Shown piece by piece: positions 1 through 8,018 of a stretch of 64,000 bases of DNA (position 1 is the first letter of the stretch; each line of letters starts with the position of its first letter). The position numbers were made by a program, and so were the translations under genes. This DNA comes from Caldinitratiruptor microaerophilus (lineage in GTDB: Bacteria > Bacillota > Sulfobacillia > Symbiobacteriales > ZC4RG38): NCBI RefSeq assembly GCF_025999835.1, contig NZ_AP025628.1, positions 620,001-684,000 on the forward strand. The letters are read 5' to 3'. The notes below the pieces were generated by a model that searched no databases, was not told the DNA's origin, and saw nothing but the letters and a program-made list of their open reading frames with translations.

Positions 1-491
1 ACGTCCTCGATGCCGTGCAGGAGCGCGGCCTCGAACCGGTCCTCGGGGTAGATGGCGGCGGCCGTGAGGGTCGGCAGCTGCGCCGCCAGCTGGGCGAGCC
101 AGGCGCCGTCGGCCGGGGAAAGCCTGCGGACGGCGGCGTGCCCCTGGAAGGACTGGCCGAGGTGCCGCGCCGCCGCGGCAACGGAGAGGGCGCGGACGAC
201 GGGTTCGAAGTCCGGACCAAGGTCGACGTCGAAGTACCGGGACCGCTGCAGGTCGCCCCACACGCGGTACCGCCCGTAGCGGAAGCCGGGGCGGTTCTCG
301 GTGACCGCGACCACGACCAGGTCGGCGGCCAGCACGTAGGCCCCGTCGGAACGCCGGCGGGTGAAGGCCCACACGTGGTCGCCGGCCTGGAGCTCCTTGA
401 GCAGCGGGCTGTTCTGGTTCAGGTGGTAGCCGAACCCGAACTGCCGGTCCGCCCGGTAGTTGTCCGGGCGCCAGTAGTAGAGGACGTCCAT
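1..491 (-). CDS. Partial hypothetical protein, possible EVE/PUA-like domain (N-terminal 163 residues)
   Basis: An open frame on the minus strand starts at an ATG at 489-491 and runs off the left edge of the window without a stop, so only the first 163 residues are visible. The start of the protein reads MDVLYYWRPDNYRADRQFGF. A segment near residues 33-55 (KELQAGDHVWAF then TRRRSDGAYVLAADLVV) has the rhythm of the small beta-barrel EVE/PUA-like domains that occur in modification-reading nucleases. From memory, some HNH endonucleases begin this way, but the nuclease part would lie outside the window and cannot be checked. The gene is divergent from the Mrr-type nuclease gene to its right, so a role in defence is plausible. 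The coding call is good because the frame is long and open with third-position GC bias. The function is an inference only. Confidence 0.6.
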   Translation of the reverse strand, partial: MDVLYYWRPDNYRADRQFGFGYHLNQNSPLLKELQAGDHVWAFTRRRSDGAYVLAADLVVVAVTENRPGFRYGRYRVWGDLQRSRYFDVDLGPDFEPVVRALSVAAAARHLGQSFQGHAAVRRLSPADGAWLAQLAAQLPTLTAAAIYPEDRFEAALLHGIED

Positions 492-801
492 GCAGGGTTC
501 CTGCCAGTGCGTGTGGTGGTTTCTACTGCCTGCACAGTTTTGGCGCGGGCGACCCGGAATCCTTTCCCGCAGGCATGAACGGCAGCCCGGCCGCACTTCC
601 CGCCTATCGGGCGGGGTTTTTCCCCACGGCGCCGGCATCTTGAGTGGAGCCCCGTCGGACCGACGCGAGAGGGATCGCTACGAAGCAGGGAGAAGGACAA
701 TTTCGCCAACCGATCGGCCAAACGCCCGCGCCGGGGCCAGTCGGACCAGGGAAGGTCCCGAACCTCATCGACGGCCGCACTTCCCAGTCGAGGTGAGCCA
801 C
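492..801. other. Intergenic region between divergent genes; one terminator-like hairpin
   Basis: About 310 bases separate the two divergent starts. The region holds a GC stem followed by a T run (listed separately) and two copies of a 14-base string, CGGCCGCACTTCCC, ending near 601 and 786. I see no convincing small gene here. Promoters for both neighbours should lie here but none stands out. Confidence 0.4.
599..621 (+). terminator. Terminator-like hairpin
   Basis: The stem CCCGCC (599-604) pairs with GGCGGG (610-615) around a 5-base loop and is followed by GTTTTT. No complete plus-strand gene ends just upstream, so this may act as an attenuator in the leader of the Mrr-type gene rather than as an end-of-gene terminator. 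Confidence 0.5.
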
Positions 802-1689
802 ATGTCGAGGCTTCCCGGCAAGCGTGCCATCGAACTGCCGCTGCTCCGGGCCTTGATCCAGCTGGGTGGTCAGGCCCGACCTCAAGACGTCTACCCCCTG
901 GTGACGAAAGCGTTCCCCCACCTCACCGAAGCGGACCTGGCGCAACAACTCCCGTCGGGTGGAAACAAGTGGAAGAACCGAATCCACTGGACCCGGCAAG
1001 ATCTCGTGGACCGCGGCGAGATGGCAAATCCGTCATGGGGAGTCTGGGCGATCACGGACAGGGGTCGCCAACGAGTCCTGGCTGCGGATCGAGGCGAACC
1101 CTGGACAGAGGCGGGGGGCTCCGCCGACACAGACGGGGGGCAGGCGGTGTCGAACGGGTCACCGCCTACCCCGGTCGACCTTCTGGAGCTGTACGACCAG
1201 TACGAGGCAGCCTTCAAGCGCGCCATTCTGTCCCGTCTTCATGACCTGGAACCGGCGCAGTTCGAGAACTTTGCCCGCAAGCTCCTCGAAGCGTACGGCT
1301 TCACGGAGACGGTGGTCACGCAGGTGTCCCGAGACGGGGGAATCGACGGGCATGGCCGGCTCAAGGTCGGCCTCGCCATGATGAACGTCGCCTTCCAGTG
1401 CAAGCGGTGGCAGGGACCCGTCGGGCGGCCGGAGATCGACAAGTTCCGCGGCGCCATCCAGGGCGAGTTCGAGCAGGGCATCTTCTTCACGACCTCCGAT
1501 TTCACGACGGAGGCCCGGGAGGCCTCCATCAAGAAGGGCGCGGTGCCCATCGTCCTGCTCAACGGCGAGGCGATCGTCGACCTCATGATCGAGAAGGACT
1601 TCGGCATCCGGCGGCGCCCGCTGACCTTGTACACCGACGCGCTCGACGAGCTCTTCACGGACCTCGACGGCCGGCCGAAGCGCGGGTGA
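802..1689 (+). CDS. mrr: Mrr-type restriction endonuclease (winged helix plus PD-(D/E)XK)
   Basis: This 295-aa protein has the usual Mrr layout. The N-terminal winged-helix region (about residues 5-95, beginning MSRLPGKRAIELPLLRALIQ) would bind DNA. The C-terminal Mrr_cat nuclease domain covers about residues 150-275. The catalytic signature is visible: FENFARKLLEAYGF, then DGGIDG near residue 178 and the QxK element in VAFQCKRW near 198. Mrr enzymes are type IV restriction nucleases that cut modified foreign DNA in the cytoplasm. The length matches the family (about 300 aa). The ATG at 802 is preferred over upstream starts because the Mrr_N homology begins directly there. The next gene starts 40 bases downstream on the same strand, so the genes may be co-transcribed. 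Confidence 0.85.
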   Translation: MSRLPGKRAIELPLLRALIQLGGQARPQDVYPLVTKAFPHLTEADLAQQLPSGGNKWKNRIHWTRQDLVDRGEMANPSWGVWAITDRGRQRVLAADRGEPWTEAGGSADTDGGQAVSNGSPPTPVDLLELYDQYEAAFKRAILSRLHDLEPAQFENFARKLLEAYGFTETVVTQVSRDGGIDGHGRLKVGLAMMNVAFQCKRWQGPVGRPEIDKFRGAIQGEFEQGIFFTTSDFTTEAREASIKKGAVPIVLLNGEAIVDLMIEKDFGIRRRPLTLYTDALDELFTDLDGRPKRG

Positions 1690-1729
1690 GACCCGCCCCG
1701 CGGCGGACCGCTGACGGGGAGGGAGCGCC

Positions 1730-3193
1730 GTGCGCGAGCTGACCATCAAGCCGAGTGGCCTGAACGACCTCTTCAGCCTGCCCCGCGACGTCTACCCAAT
1801 GGTGCTCGAGAAGGTGAAGCGGCTTCAGGAGGACCCCCGGCCCGACGGCCACGTCAAGAAGAAGGTCGTCCAGCACCCCAACCTGTACCGCCTGCGGGCC
1901 GGCGACTTCCGGATCTTCTACACCTTCGACGATGGGGCCGTCTACCTGCTGGCCATCCGCCGGCGCCAGGAGGCAACGTACGCGGCGCACGAGGTACCGG
2001 CGGCGGTCGCCTCCGGCCCATCGCCCGACCTCCCCGCCGTCCCCGACGACCTCCCCGACGAGGACGGCACCGGTCTTCCCGCCGCCTCCCGGACGGTTGC
2101 CGAGCAGACGGCCGCCGCCCTCGCACAGCCGGCCGCGCCCCGCCCGCTCCCCCGGGCCATCACGCCAGAGTGGCTCCGCGACCTCCTCATCCCGCCCGAG
2201 TTCCACCCCGAGCTGTGCCGCTGCAGGCACGAGGACGACCTGCTCGACGCCCGAGTCCCTGCCTGGGTGCAGGAGCGGGTCCTGGACAACCTGTACCCGC
2301 GCACCCTCGGCGAGCGCCTCGCACAGCCCGACCTCGTCGTCCCCGAGGCCGAGGACCTGCAGCGCTACCGGGAGGGCGACCTCCTCGGCTTCCTCCTCCG
2401 GCTCGACCCCGAGCAAGCCCGCCGGATCGACGGGTCCGCCCGGGGCCCCGCCGGCATCAAAGGCGGGCCCGGCAGCGGCAAGAGCACGGTCGCCCTCTAC
2501 CGGGTCCGGCGCATCCTGGACCGTGCGGCGGCCGGGGGCGGCCCCGCCCCGCGCATTCTCTTCAACACCTTCACGAACGCGCTGACCCGCTTCAGCGAGC
2601 AGCTCCTGCGCCAGCTCCTGGGCGAGCGGGCGCAGCTGGTCACCGTCAGCACCGCCGACCACGTGGCCCGGACCGTGCTGAGTCACGTCGAGAACGTACC
2701 CGAACCGGCCGACCGCCAGAGCCTCCTCCACATCCTCGGCGAGGTCCGGTCCCGGTTCGTCCCGCCTGCACCCGGCCGCTTCGAGCAGGCGGCCCGGAAG
2801 GCCGCGCTCGACCGGCTCCGGGCTGACCGCACCTGCCGGGGCGTGCCGCTGCCGACCGGCCTGCGGGAGGCAGCCCGCTACATGACGGGGAACGACCTGG
2901 ACCTGGAGGCGCCGGAGGTCAAAGTGATGACCCTGCACTCCGCTAAGGGGCTGGAGTTCCCCATCGTGGCCGTTCTGGGGCTCCGGGACGGGACGATCCC
3001 CCGCGTGCCCCCGGACCTGTCCGCGGAGGAGGTGGAAGAGGAGACGCAGGCCTTCCGGCGGCTCCTCTTCGTCGGCCTCACCCGGGCGATGCGGGCCCTG
3101 CTCGTGTGCTATCCGGTGTCCCGCCCGTCGCCGTTCGTGGCGGAGCTCGATCCTGCGTACTGGCAGGTGGGGTGGGCGGTGCCGGGGTCGTAG
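1730..3193 (+). CDS. RelE-like domain fused to a UvrD/Rep-like helicase with central motifs missing
   Basis: A GTG start at 1730 follows GGGGAGGGAG. Residues 1-85 (MRELTIKPSGLNDLFSLPRD onward, with YRLRAGDFRIFYTFDD) look like a RelE/ParE-type fold. A proline/alanine-rich linker follows. The P-loop GGPGSGKST is at about residues 246-254. The superfamily 1 motifs V and VI are present near the C-terminus: VMTLHSAKGLEFP at about 398-410 and RRLLFVGLTRAMRALLV at about 444-460. Motifs II, III and IV, including the DExx Walker B, are absent. Full-length relatives should be about 300 residues longer, and the join falls around nucleotides 2820-2880. It is therefore either an in-frame internal deletion derivative or an inactive relic that has kept its frame. 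The RelE-UvrD fusion itself is a known architecture. An active helicase is unlikely. Confidence 0.75.
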   Translation: MRELTIKPSGLNDLFSLPRDVYPMVLEKVKRLQEDPRPDGHVKKKVVQHPNLYRLRAGDFRIFYTFDDGAVYLLAIRRRQEATYAAHEVPAAVASGPSPDLPAVPDDLPDEDGTGLPAASRTVAEQTAAALAQPAAPRPLPRAITPEWLRDLLIPPEFHPELCRCRHEDDLLDARVPAWVQERVLDNLYPRTLGERLAQPDLVVPEAEDLQRYREGDLLGFLLRLDPEQARRIDGSARGPAGIKGGPGSGKSTVALYRVRRILDRAAAGGGPAPRILFNTFTNALTRFSEQLLRQLLGERAQLVTVSTADHVARTVLSHVENVPEPADRQSLLHILGEVRSRFVPPAPGRFEQAARKAALDRLRADRTCRGVPLPTGLREAARYMTGNDLDLEAPEVKVMTLHSAKGLEFPIVAVLGLRDGTIPRVPPDLSAEEVEEETQAFRRLLFVGLTRAMRALLVCYPVSRPSPFVAELDPAYWQVGWAVPGS

Positions 3194-3264
3194 CTGGCCC
3201 CCGCCGGCCCGCACCGCCGACCCGGTCTTGCCGGAACACCCCGGGTCCACGGGAGGATGATCGC

Positions 3265-4455
3265 ATGAGCGGGCGGGTCTATGTGGTCCAGGCGGACAAC
3301 ACCCTGCAGTCGATGGCCGAGGAGCCGTTCTCCAGTGAGGACATGCTGCAGAGGTTTCTCAAGACGTACCCTGACCTGCTGGCGGGCGATCAGATGAACC
3401 CGATCGCACCCCGGCAGTGGCTACTCATCTCCCGCGAGTTGCCCGTACCCGACAGCGAATCGAGCGGCGGGCGCTGGGCCGTCGACCACCTCTTCATCGA
3501 CCAGGACGGAATCCCCACGCTGGTCGAGGTGAAACGCAGCACCGACACCCGCATCCGGCGGGAGGTCGTCGGCCAGATGCTGGACTACGCGGTGAACGCG
3601 GCGGTCTTCTGGTCCATCGACCAGATCAAGGCGGGCTTCGAGGAGACCGTCAGGAGCCGGGGGAGAGAACCGGCGGAGGTACTGCTGGTGTTCCTGGACG
3701 CCCTGCCTGACCGTGACCCCGAAGCGTTCTGGCATACGGTACACACGAATCTGAGAGCCGGACGGCTTCGACTGGTGTTCGTGGCCGACGTCATCCCCAT
3801 CGAAGTCCGGCGGATCGTCGAATTCCTGAACGAACAGATGGCCGACGTCGAGGTGCTGGCCGTCGAGATCCGTCAGTTCGTGGGTCAGGGCGTCCGGGCC
3901 CTCGTGCCGACGGTGTTGGGCGTCACCGCAAAGCCGGGTGCGGGAGCCATGTCCGTCGCTGGGCGCCGGTGGGACCGAGCCAGTTTCCTGTCGGTTCTGG
4001 AGCAGTATCACCCGGAGCTCGCGCCCATCGCCGGCCGCCTCCTCGACTGGATCGCCCCCTTGGTCTCCTTCATCGCCTGGGGGCGGGGAAAGGTTTACCC
4101 CCAGTGGTCTCCCACGCTCATGCTGGACGATGGCCGTCGGTGCGCCCTGTTCTATTGCTGGGCGGCACCCAATAGCGCCACCATCCAGATCCCCTTCGGG
4201 ACTCTCAAGGACCGTCCGCCGTTCACGGATCCGGCGAAGCGCGAGGAGCTGCGCCGCCGCCTGAATCAGATCGACCAGGTCGACATACCTGAGGACGGGA
4301 CGGAGCGTTACCCCACCTTCCCGCTCGCAGCCCTGAGCACGGCGAAGGCATTCACGGAGTTCCAGACTCGAGCCATCCAGAGCCGCCGCGACGGAACCCT
4401 CCTCTCCTACCGTCGGACCTCTCGCCCAAGGAGGTGGAGGAGAGCCAAGCCCTAG
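3265..4455 (+). CDS. DUF91/NucS-like PD-(D/E)XK nuclease
   Basis: The ATG at 3265 follows GGGAGGA, giving a 396-aa protein. The nuclease core is near residues 65-115: RWAVDHLFIDQDG supplies the aspartate and TLVEVKRS the ExK element, followed by RREVVGQMLDYA. This matches the NucS/DUF91-like restriction-type fold found in many defence-associated proteins. The rest of the protein (residues 120-380) has no motif I recognise. The last 25 or so residues, an arginine-rich tail, appear to be read out of a decayed copy of the helicase 3' end (see the relic at 4375), so the native C-terminus may have been replaced. It lies 71 bases after the helicase-like gene on the same strand. Function as a DNA endonuclease is inferred from fold and context. 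Confidence 0.75.
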   Translation: MSGRVYVVQADNTLQSMAEEPFSSEDMLQRFLKTYPDLLAGDQMNPIAPRQWLLISRELPVPDSESSGGRWAVDHLFIDQDGIPTLVEVKRSTDTRIRREVVGQMLDYAVNAAVFWSIDQIKAGFEETVRSRGREPAEVLLVFLDALPDRDPEAFWHTVHTNLRAGRLRLVFVADVIPIEVRRIVEFLNEQMADVEVLAVEIRQFVGQGVRALVPTVLGVTAKPGAGAMSVAGRRWDRASFLSVLEQYHPELAPIAGRLLDWIAPLVSFIAWGRGKVYPQWSPTLMLDDGRRCALFYCWAAPNSATIQIPFGTLKDRPPFTDPAKREELRRRLNQIDQVDIPEDGTERYPTFPLAALSTAKAFTEFQTRAIQSRRDGTLLSYRRTSRPRRWRRAKP

Positions 4456-4588
4456 GGCCGCGACCCTTCGTCGACCTCGTCTTGGCGGCGCGTGCCCTTC
4501 CCGTGTGTTACCCGGCGTCCCGATCGTCGCCCTTCTGGTAGGGCTCTACTTTGCCTATTGGGAGGTGGGGTGGACCGGCATCGGGGTC
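4375..4588 (+). pseudogene. Relic of a UvrD-like helicase C-terminus
   Basis: Read with one frameshift, this stretch gives DGT..., PSDLSPKEVEESQAL, then ALPVCYPASRSSPFW. It lines up with the end of the helicase-like protein at 1730-3193 (DGTIPRVPPDLSAEEVEEE, ALLVCYPVSRPSPF and the final tryptophans). Stops and a frameshift show it is dead. The first 80 bases are overlapped by the 3' end of the nuclease gene. This is a direct sequence observation; which copy is older cannot be told. Confidence 0.75.
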
Positions 4589-4849
4589 ACAGTTCTTCAC
4601 TTGCCATCGGTCCTCGTATGTGTGTGGGTTGAGTTCCTCCCTGTCCCACTGCAAGGTCAGCCAACGTCACATTCCGACCGCGCGGCACCGGTCTGGTGCC
4701 GTTGTACGATGATCTCGTTAGCTGATAGATCTCTCTGAGGAAGAACGATAGGCGCCGTTCAAGTCGAGTACCCCGATGGGCTGACCGTTTGGTTCTGAGC
4801 AAAGTAAGTCTAGCCTACGGACGTTTCGTCAACCGGAGATCAAGCTCAC
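4589..4849. other. Intergenic region at the left edge of the lower-GC island
   Basis: No gene is supported here. A hairpin CGGCACC-GGTCT-GGTGCCG (4683-4701) followed by TTGT may terminate transcription from the left. GC content falls across this stretch into the following gene. Confidence 0.4.
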
Positions 4850-7117
4850 ATGACCGATGAGGTGGTAAAGTTGAAACCCCGACTGTCTCAGCGGAGCCGA
4901 CTAATCATCGCCCTTATCTATCTTACCGCTGGGTCCCTATTGGCGTGGGTCAAGCTAGGGCGATTTCCGGGTCTGGGAAGTTACGACGTGTGGTTTTGGT
5001 CTGGCTACGTTGTCATAGTCGTTGGGACGCTCTTGGACGCCCCTTGGTACACAAAGCCAATAGACGCGTTAACGAACGCGATTGGGTCTTTGATCGCCGC
5101 GTTAGGGCTAAACCCAGACACATCAGTTGCGGCGGGCGCGTTCGCCCAGAAGTTCCAGATTCTGGGCATTGCACTGTCTAGTGTCGGAATAATCATAGCT
5201 CTGACGGCAATATGGTATAAAGACTCGGAAAGCATGCGCCTACGTTACCTAGCGTTTATGGGGACAAAAATATGCGCTCAACTCGGAGCCCCGAGTATCA
5301 TGTTTGGGCCTATCATGCTTTCTTCACTAATATGGTCATTTTATAATCAGGTGGACACGTTAATTCTGATGACCATCGTCTTGGCGGTACTTCTGTTTGG
5401 CAGGCCTCTGGAACGTGGGTGGGGGTTCCTTTCGGAAGCATTCGGGAGGGGACCGGCCCTGTTGAGAAAGGTTGGGAAGCCACTGGCTTGGAACCATCCT
5501 GGCATAGTAGAGTTCGAGCTTGACGCGAGCGCTGCTGTGGCCCCCCGGGATGTTGTGGTTATCTGTGCACCCGGTCAGGAAGCTGAACTAGGAATAGTCG
5601 TGGACCTTTTCGTGTTGTCGGACAGGAAGTGGGGGAGGACCATTCTCACGGGGGTTCAACTGTCCAAAACGGACCTTCGATACAGTGTCTCTCCGGGAGA
5701 GAGTGACGTGGGCATCTTCAAGGTTAACCCCGCTCAGTTGCCGGAGGATGTCCGAGAGAGGTTGGGCGAGCACCCAATCAGTATAAGAGCCGACTCATTT
5801 CTGGGGTTGGTAAGCGACCAAACCGATATCCTTCACCTTGTCTTTGATCTGCTAACCCCTCATCCAGAACTGGCGGAGGGATCTCTTGTAACAACAGAAA
5901 TCAATAACGACCGTGTAGTCTACCAAATTGTAAATGCTACAGTTAAGGAGAGGGGTCTCGATGCACAAAGTGTTCGTGGAGTACTATCAGTTGAAGCAGT
6001 GAAACTCGGAAAGTGGACTGATGCTGGCCCTGAGCCGGTGAAGTGGGTTCCAAGACCTAATACACCTGTCTTCCTCGTACCACCCAAGGGTGCGGCTTTT
6101 GACCTTTCCACAGTCGGAGTCGTACCTCGTAGCAGCGTTTACGTCCGCCCGGATATAAATAGAATGGTACATCACAACACCGCGATCATTGGGGTTCTTG
6201 GTGCTGGAAAGTCTACGATTGCATACCAGATCATTCATCGGATGATTCGCGAGGGTATAAACGTACTCGTGATTGATATTACCGACCAATACTCGATTTC
6301 GCTTAGCCATCTGTTCCGCGAGGACGAAAACAGAAGCAGGACAACGAAGATTCAGATGGCAATTGCCCCCACAGTCAACCGTGTGGACCAGAGCCCTGAG
6401 CGCGGAGGAAACATAGTGGATTTCAGGCGGGCGCTGGCCGAGGAAATGAATAGTTTCATGGATGGCGAAGACCGTCTGTGGATCGTAAACCCCCAGCATT
6501 TTGATGTTACGATGCAGGAGGGACGACCTTCCGGTAGTGCTGCCGCTTTCCGCCATCTGAGTATGGTAGAGATAACAAAACACGTTGCGGAAGCGGCTCT
6601 CACAAAGGTACAAGCGGATGGCCTCTCGGAGAGTGCTAGACTGTGCATCGTGTTGGAGGAGGCGCATAGTCTCGTCCCGGAGTTCAATTCGGCTGCCAGC
6701 AAACAGGATCAGGAAGCCGCGGTTGGGACGGCCCGCGTAGTTATGCAGGGTCGCAAATACGGGCTTGGTTTCCTGGTCGTAACGCAACGTACGGCTAACG
6801 TATCAAAGAGTGTTCTTAACCAGTGTCACACGGTTGTGGCCCTACGGAACTTTGATCTCAGGGCGCAGGAATTCCTGGAGCCATACCTAGGCCCCCATTT
6901 CGTCAGAGTCCTCCCTACCCTGGAGCAGCATCATGGGATTGTCTATGGCCCCGGCTTTAACCTCCAGCAGCCGCTGCTGGTCAAGTTCTGGGATTATGAG
7001 GAATTCAAGAACGCCGCCCTGGAACAGTGGGGCTCCCAAATCCTAACGGAGCGGGGGGTAGGAGAGGCGGAGGTCGCAGAAGAGAACTTGTCGCTTGACG
7101 ACGAGGTTCCTTTTTGA
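4850..7117 (+). CDS. Membrane-anchored HerA/FtsK-like ATPase
   Basis: This 755-aa protein starts with about 190 residues rich in hydrophobic segments (for example LIIALIYLTAGSLLAWV and WSGYVVIVVGTLL), suggesting four to five membrane helices. A middle region of unknown type follows (about 210-430). The ATPase domain begins with the variant P-loop GVLGAGKST near residues 448-456. It continues with VLVIDITDQYS and has the Walker B LCIVLEEAHSLVP near 600. A sensor-like segment, GFLVVTQRTANV, comes later. This order fits HerA/DUF87 hexameric translocases. Membrane helices ahead of a HerA domain are less common and suggest a ring anchored at the cell membrane. Base composition is clearly lower in GC than the flanks, pointing to horizontal transfer. 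It lies in a defence neighbourhood, so a role in phage resistance is plausible but unproven. Confidence 0.8.
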   Translation: MTDEVVKLKPRLSQRSRLIIALIYLTAGSLLAWVKLGRFPGLGSYDVWFWSGYVVIVVGTLLDAPWYTKPIDALTNAIGSLIAALGLNPDTSVAAGAFAQKFQILGIALSSVGIIIALTAIWYKDSESMRLRYLAFMGTKICAQLGAPSIMFGPIMLSSLIWSFYNQVDTLILMTIVLAVLLFGRPLERGWGFLSEAFGRGPALLRKVGKPLAWNHPGIVEFELDASAAVAPRDVVVICAPGQEAELGIVVDLFVLSDRKWGRTILTGVQLSKTDLRYSVSPGESDVGIFKVNPAQLPEDVRERLGEHPISIRADSFLGLVSDQTDILHLVFDLLTPHPELAEGSLVTTEINNDRVVYQIVNATVKERGLDAQSVRGVLSVEAVKLGKWTDAGPEPVKWVPRPNTPVFLVPPKGAAFDLSTVGVVPRSSVYVRPDINRMVHHNTAIIGVLGAGKSTIAYQIIHRMIREGINVLVIDITDQYSISLSHLFREDENRSRTTKIQMAIAPTVNRVDQSPERGGNIVDFRRALAEEMNSFMDGEDRLWIVNPQHFDVTMQEGRPSGSAAAFRHLSMVEITKHVAEAALTKVQADGLSESARLCIVLEEAHSLVPEFNSAASKQDQEAAVGTARVVMQGRKYGLGFLVVTQRTANVSKSVLNQCHTVVALRNFDLRAQEFLEPYLGPHFVRVLPTLEQHHGIVYGPGFNLQQPLLVKFWDYEEFKNAALEQWGSQILTERGVGEAEVAEENLSLDDEVPF

Positions 7118-7635
7118 GAATTTCGCTTGGTTCCGCGTGGGCGACAGGGGGCAGGTGTTCGGCCTGACAGTGCTCAATCGCGTCGCTAAACAGGTCCTGG
7201 AGGGCTGGGATTCGGTACGGAGGGGATCACGGTCAGGACGTAAGCTTCGGTCGTCAGCCGCTGCAGGCGGTCCCCACTTGAGACCAAGGACCGGTCCCGG
7301 TGCACTTGGCTCCTCTCCACCTGCGTCACGCGCAGCGGCGGTGCCGGCGGGGCGCAGCTCCTGTCCAAGGAACGGCCGGGCGGCTCGTTGTTGGCGACGC
7401 CGAAACAGAGCGCCTGGCAGCCTACGCGGGAGTGCTGTGTTGAGCTTGGTTGTACGTCCAGTTGGGAACTGCTCCGCCGTCGCCTCCGTGTAGTGCTGGT
7501 ACTTCAGAAGCCTGGTGGAACATCTCGCTCGGCTTGGCGGCAGGAGTCTCTGTGGCCAGCTGTGGATTCCGGACCTACGCGATCACCTGATCCGACGAGT
7601 CCTGATCACCCGGTCGGGAAAGAACCGACCACGCA
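7118..7635. other. Non-coding stretch, probably including the decayed 5' part of an IS1634-family element
   Basis: No open frame here has convincing protein features. The IS1634-type transposase homology becomes readable only from about 7640, so the missing N-terminal third and the left end of that insertion sequence probably decayed within this stretch. I could not recognise its terminal inverted repeat. Confidence 0.35.
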
Positions 7636-7639
7636 TGGG

Positions 7640-7960
7640 CTGGGCCTAGCTCCTCCTGCTGCTCTGGGAGCAGCTGGGGTCCCTGCCGCCATCCAGAAGT
7701 GCCTGGCCGACCGTGCCTTCCGCACCGACGTGGAGAAGGCCATCTTCGCCATGGTCGCCAACCGCTGCCTCGCCCCCTCCAGCAAGCTGACCGTCGAAGC
7801 CTGGCTTGGGAGTGAGGTCTTCATCCCCGGGCTCCCTGAGATCCCGGTGCACCCGCTCTACCGGGCCATGGACGCCCTGCTGGCGATGCAAGACCGGCTG
7901 GAGGAACGGGTGTTCTTCTCAACGGCGAACCTCCTGAACCTCGAGGTCGACATCGTCTTC
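7640..7960 (+). pseudogene. IS1634-family transposase, 5' fragment (interrupted)
   Basis: The readable part gives DVEKAIFAMVANRCLAPSSK, then FIPGLPEIPVHPLYRAMDAL and RVFFSTANLLNLEVDIVF, typical of the N-terminal half of IS1634 (IS4-superfamily) transposases. Just upstream, LLLLLWEQLG is in a different frame, so there is a frameshift near 7673. The reading stops making sense after the TTC at 7958-7960, where the IS110-family element begins. The rest of the gene resumes at 9658. Confidence 0.75.
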
Positions 7961-8018
7961 CTTGGCGCTCTCTGTCAAGGTCGAACGACAAGCCTCCCGC
8001 AGGCCGCCTGAGATATAG

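Noticed and set aside
15-578. Long plus-strand open frame at the left edge
   Set aside because: It is the antisense shadow of the minus-strand gene 1-491, which has a better start and sensible protein sequence.
588-786. Two copies of CGGCCGCACTTCCC as a possible repeat array
   Set aside because: Only two copies with irregular spacing and no further unit, so neither CRISPR nor a tandem array is supported.
5987-6787. 266-aa minus-strand frame opposite the HerA-like ATPase
   Set aside because: It overlaps the ATPase domain fully and has no domain of its own.
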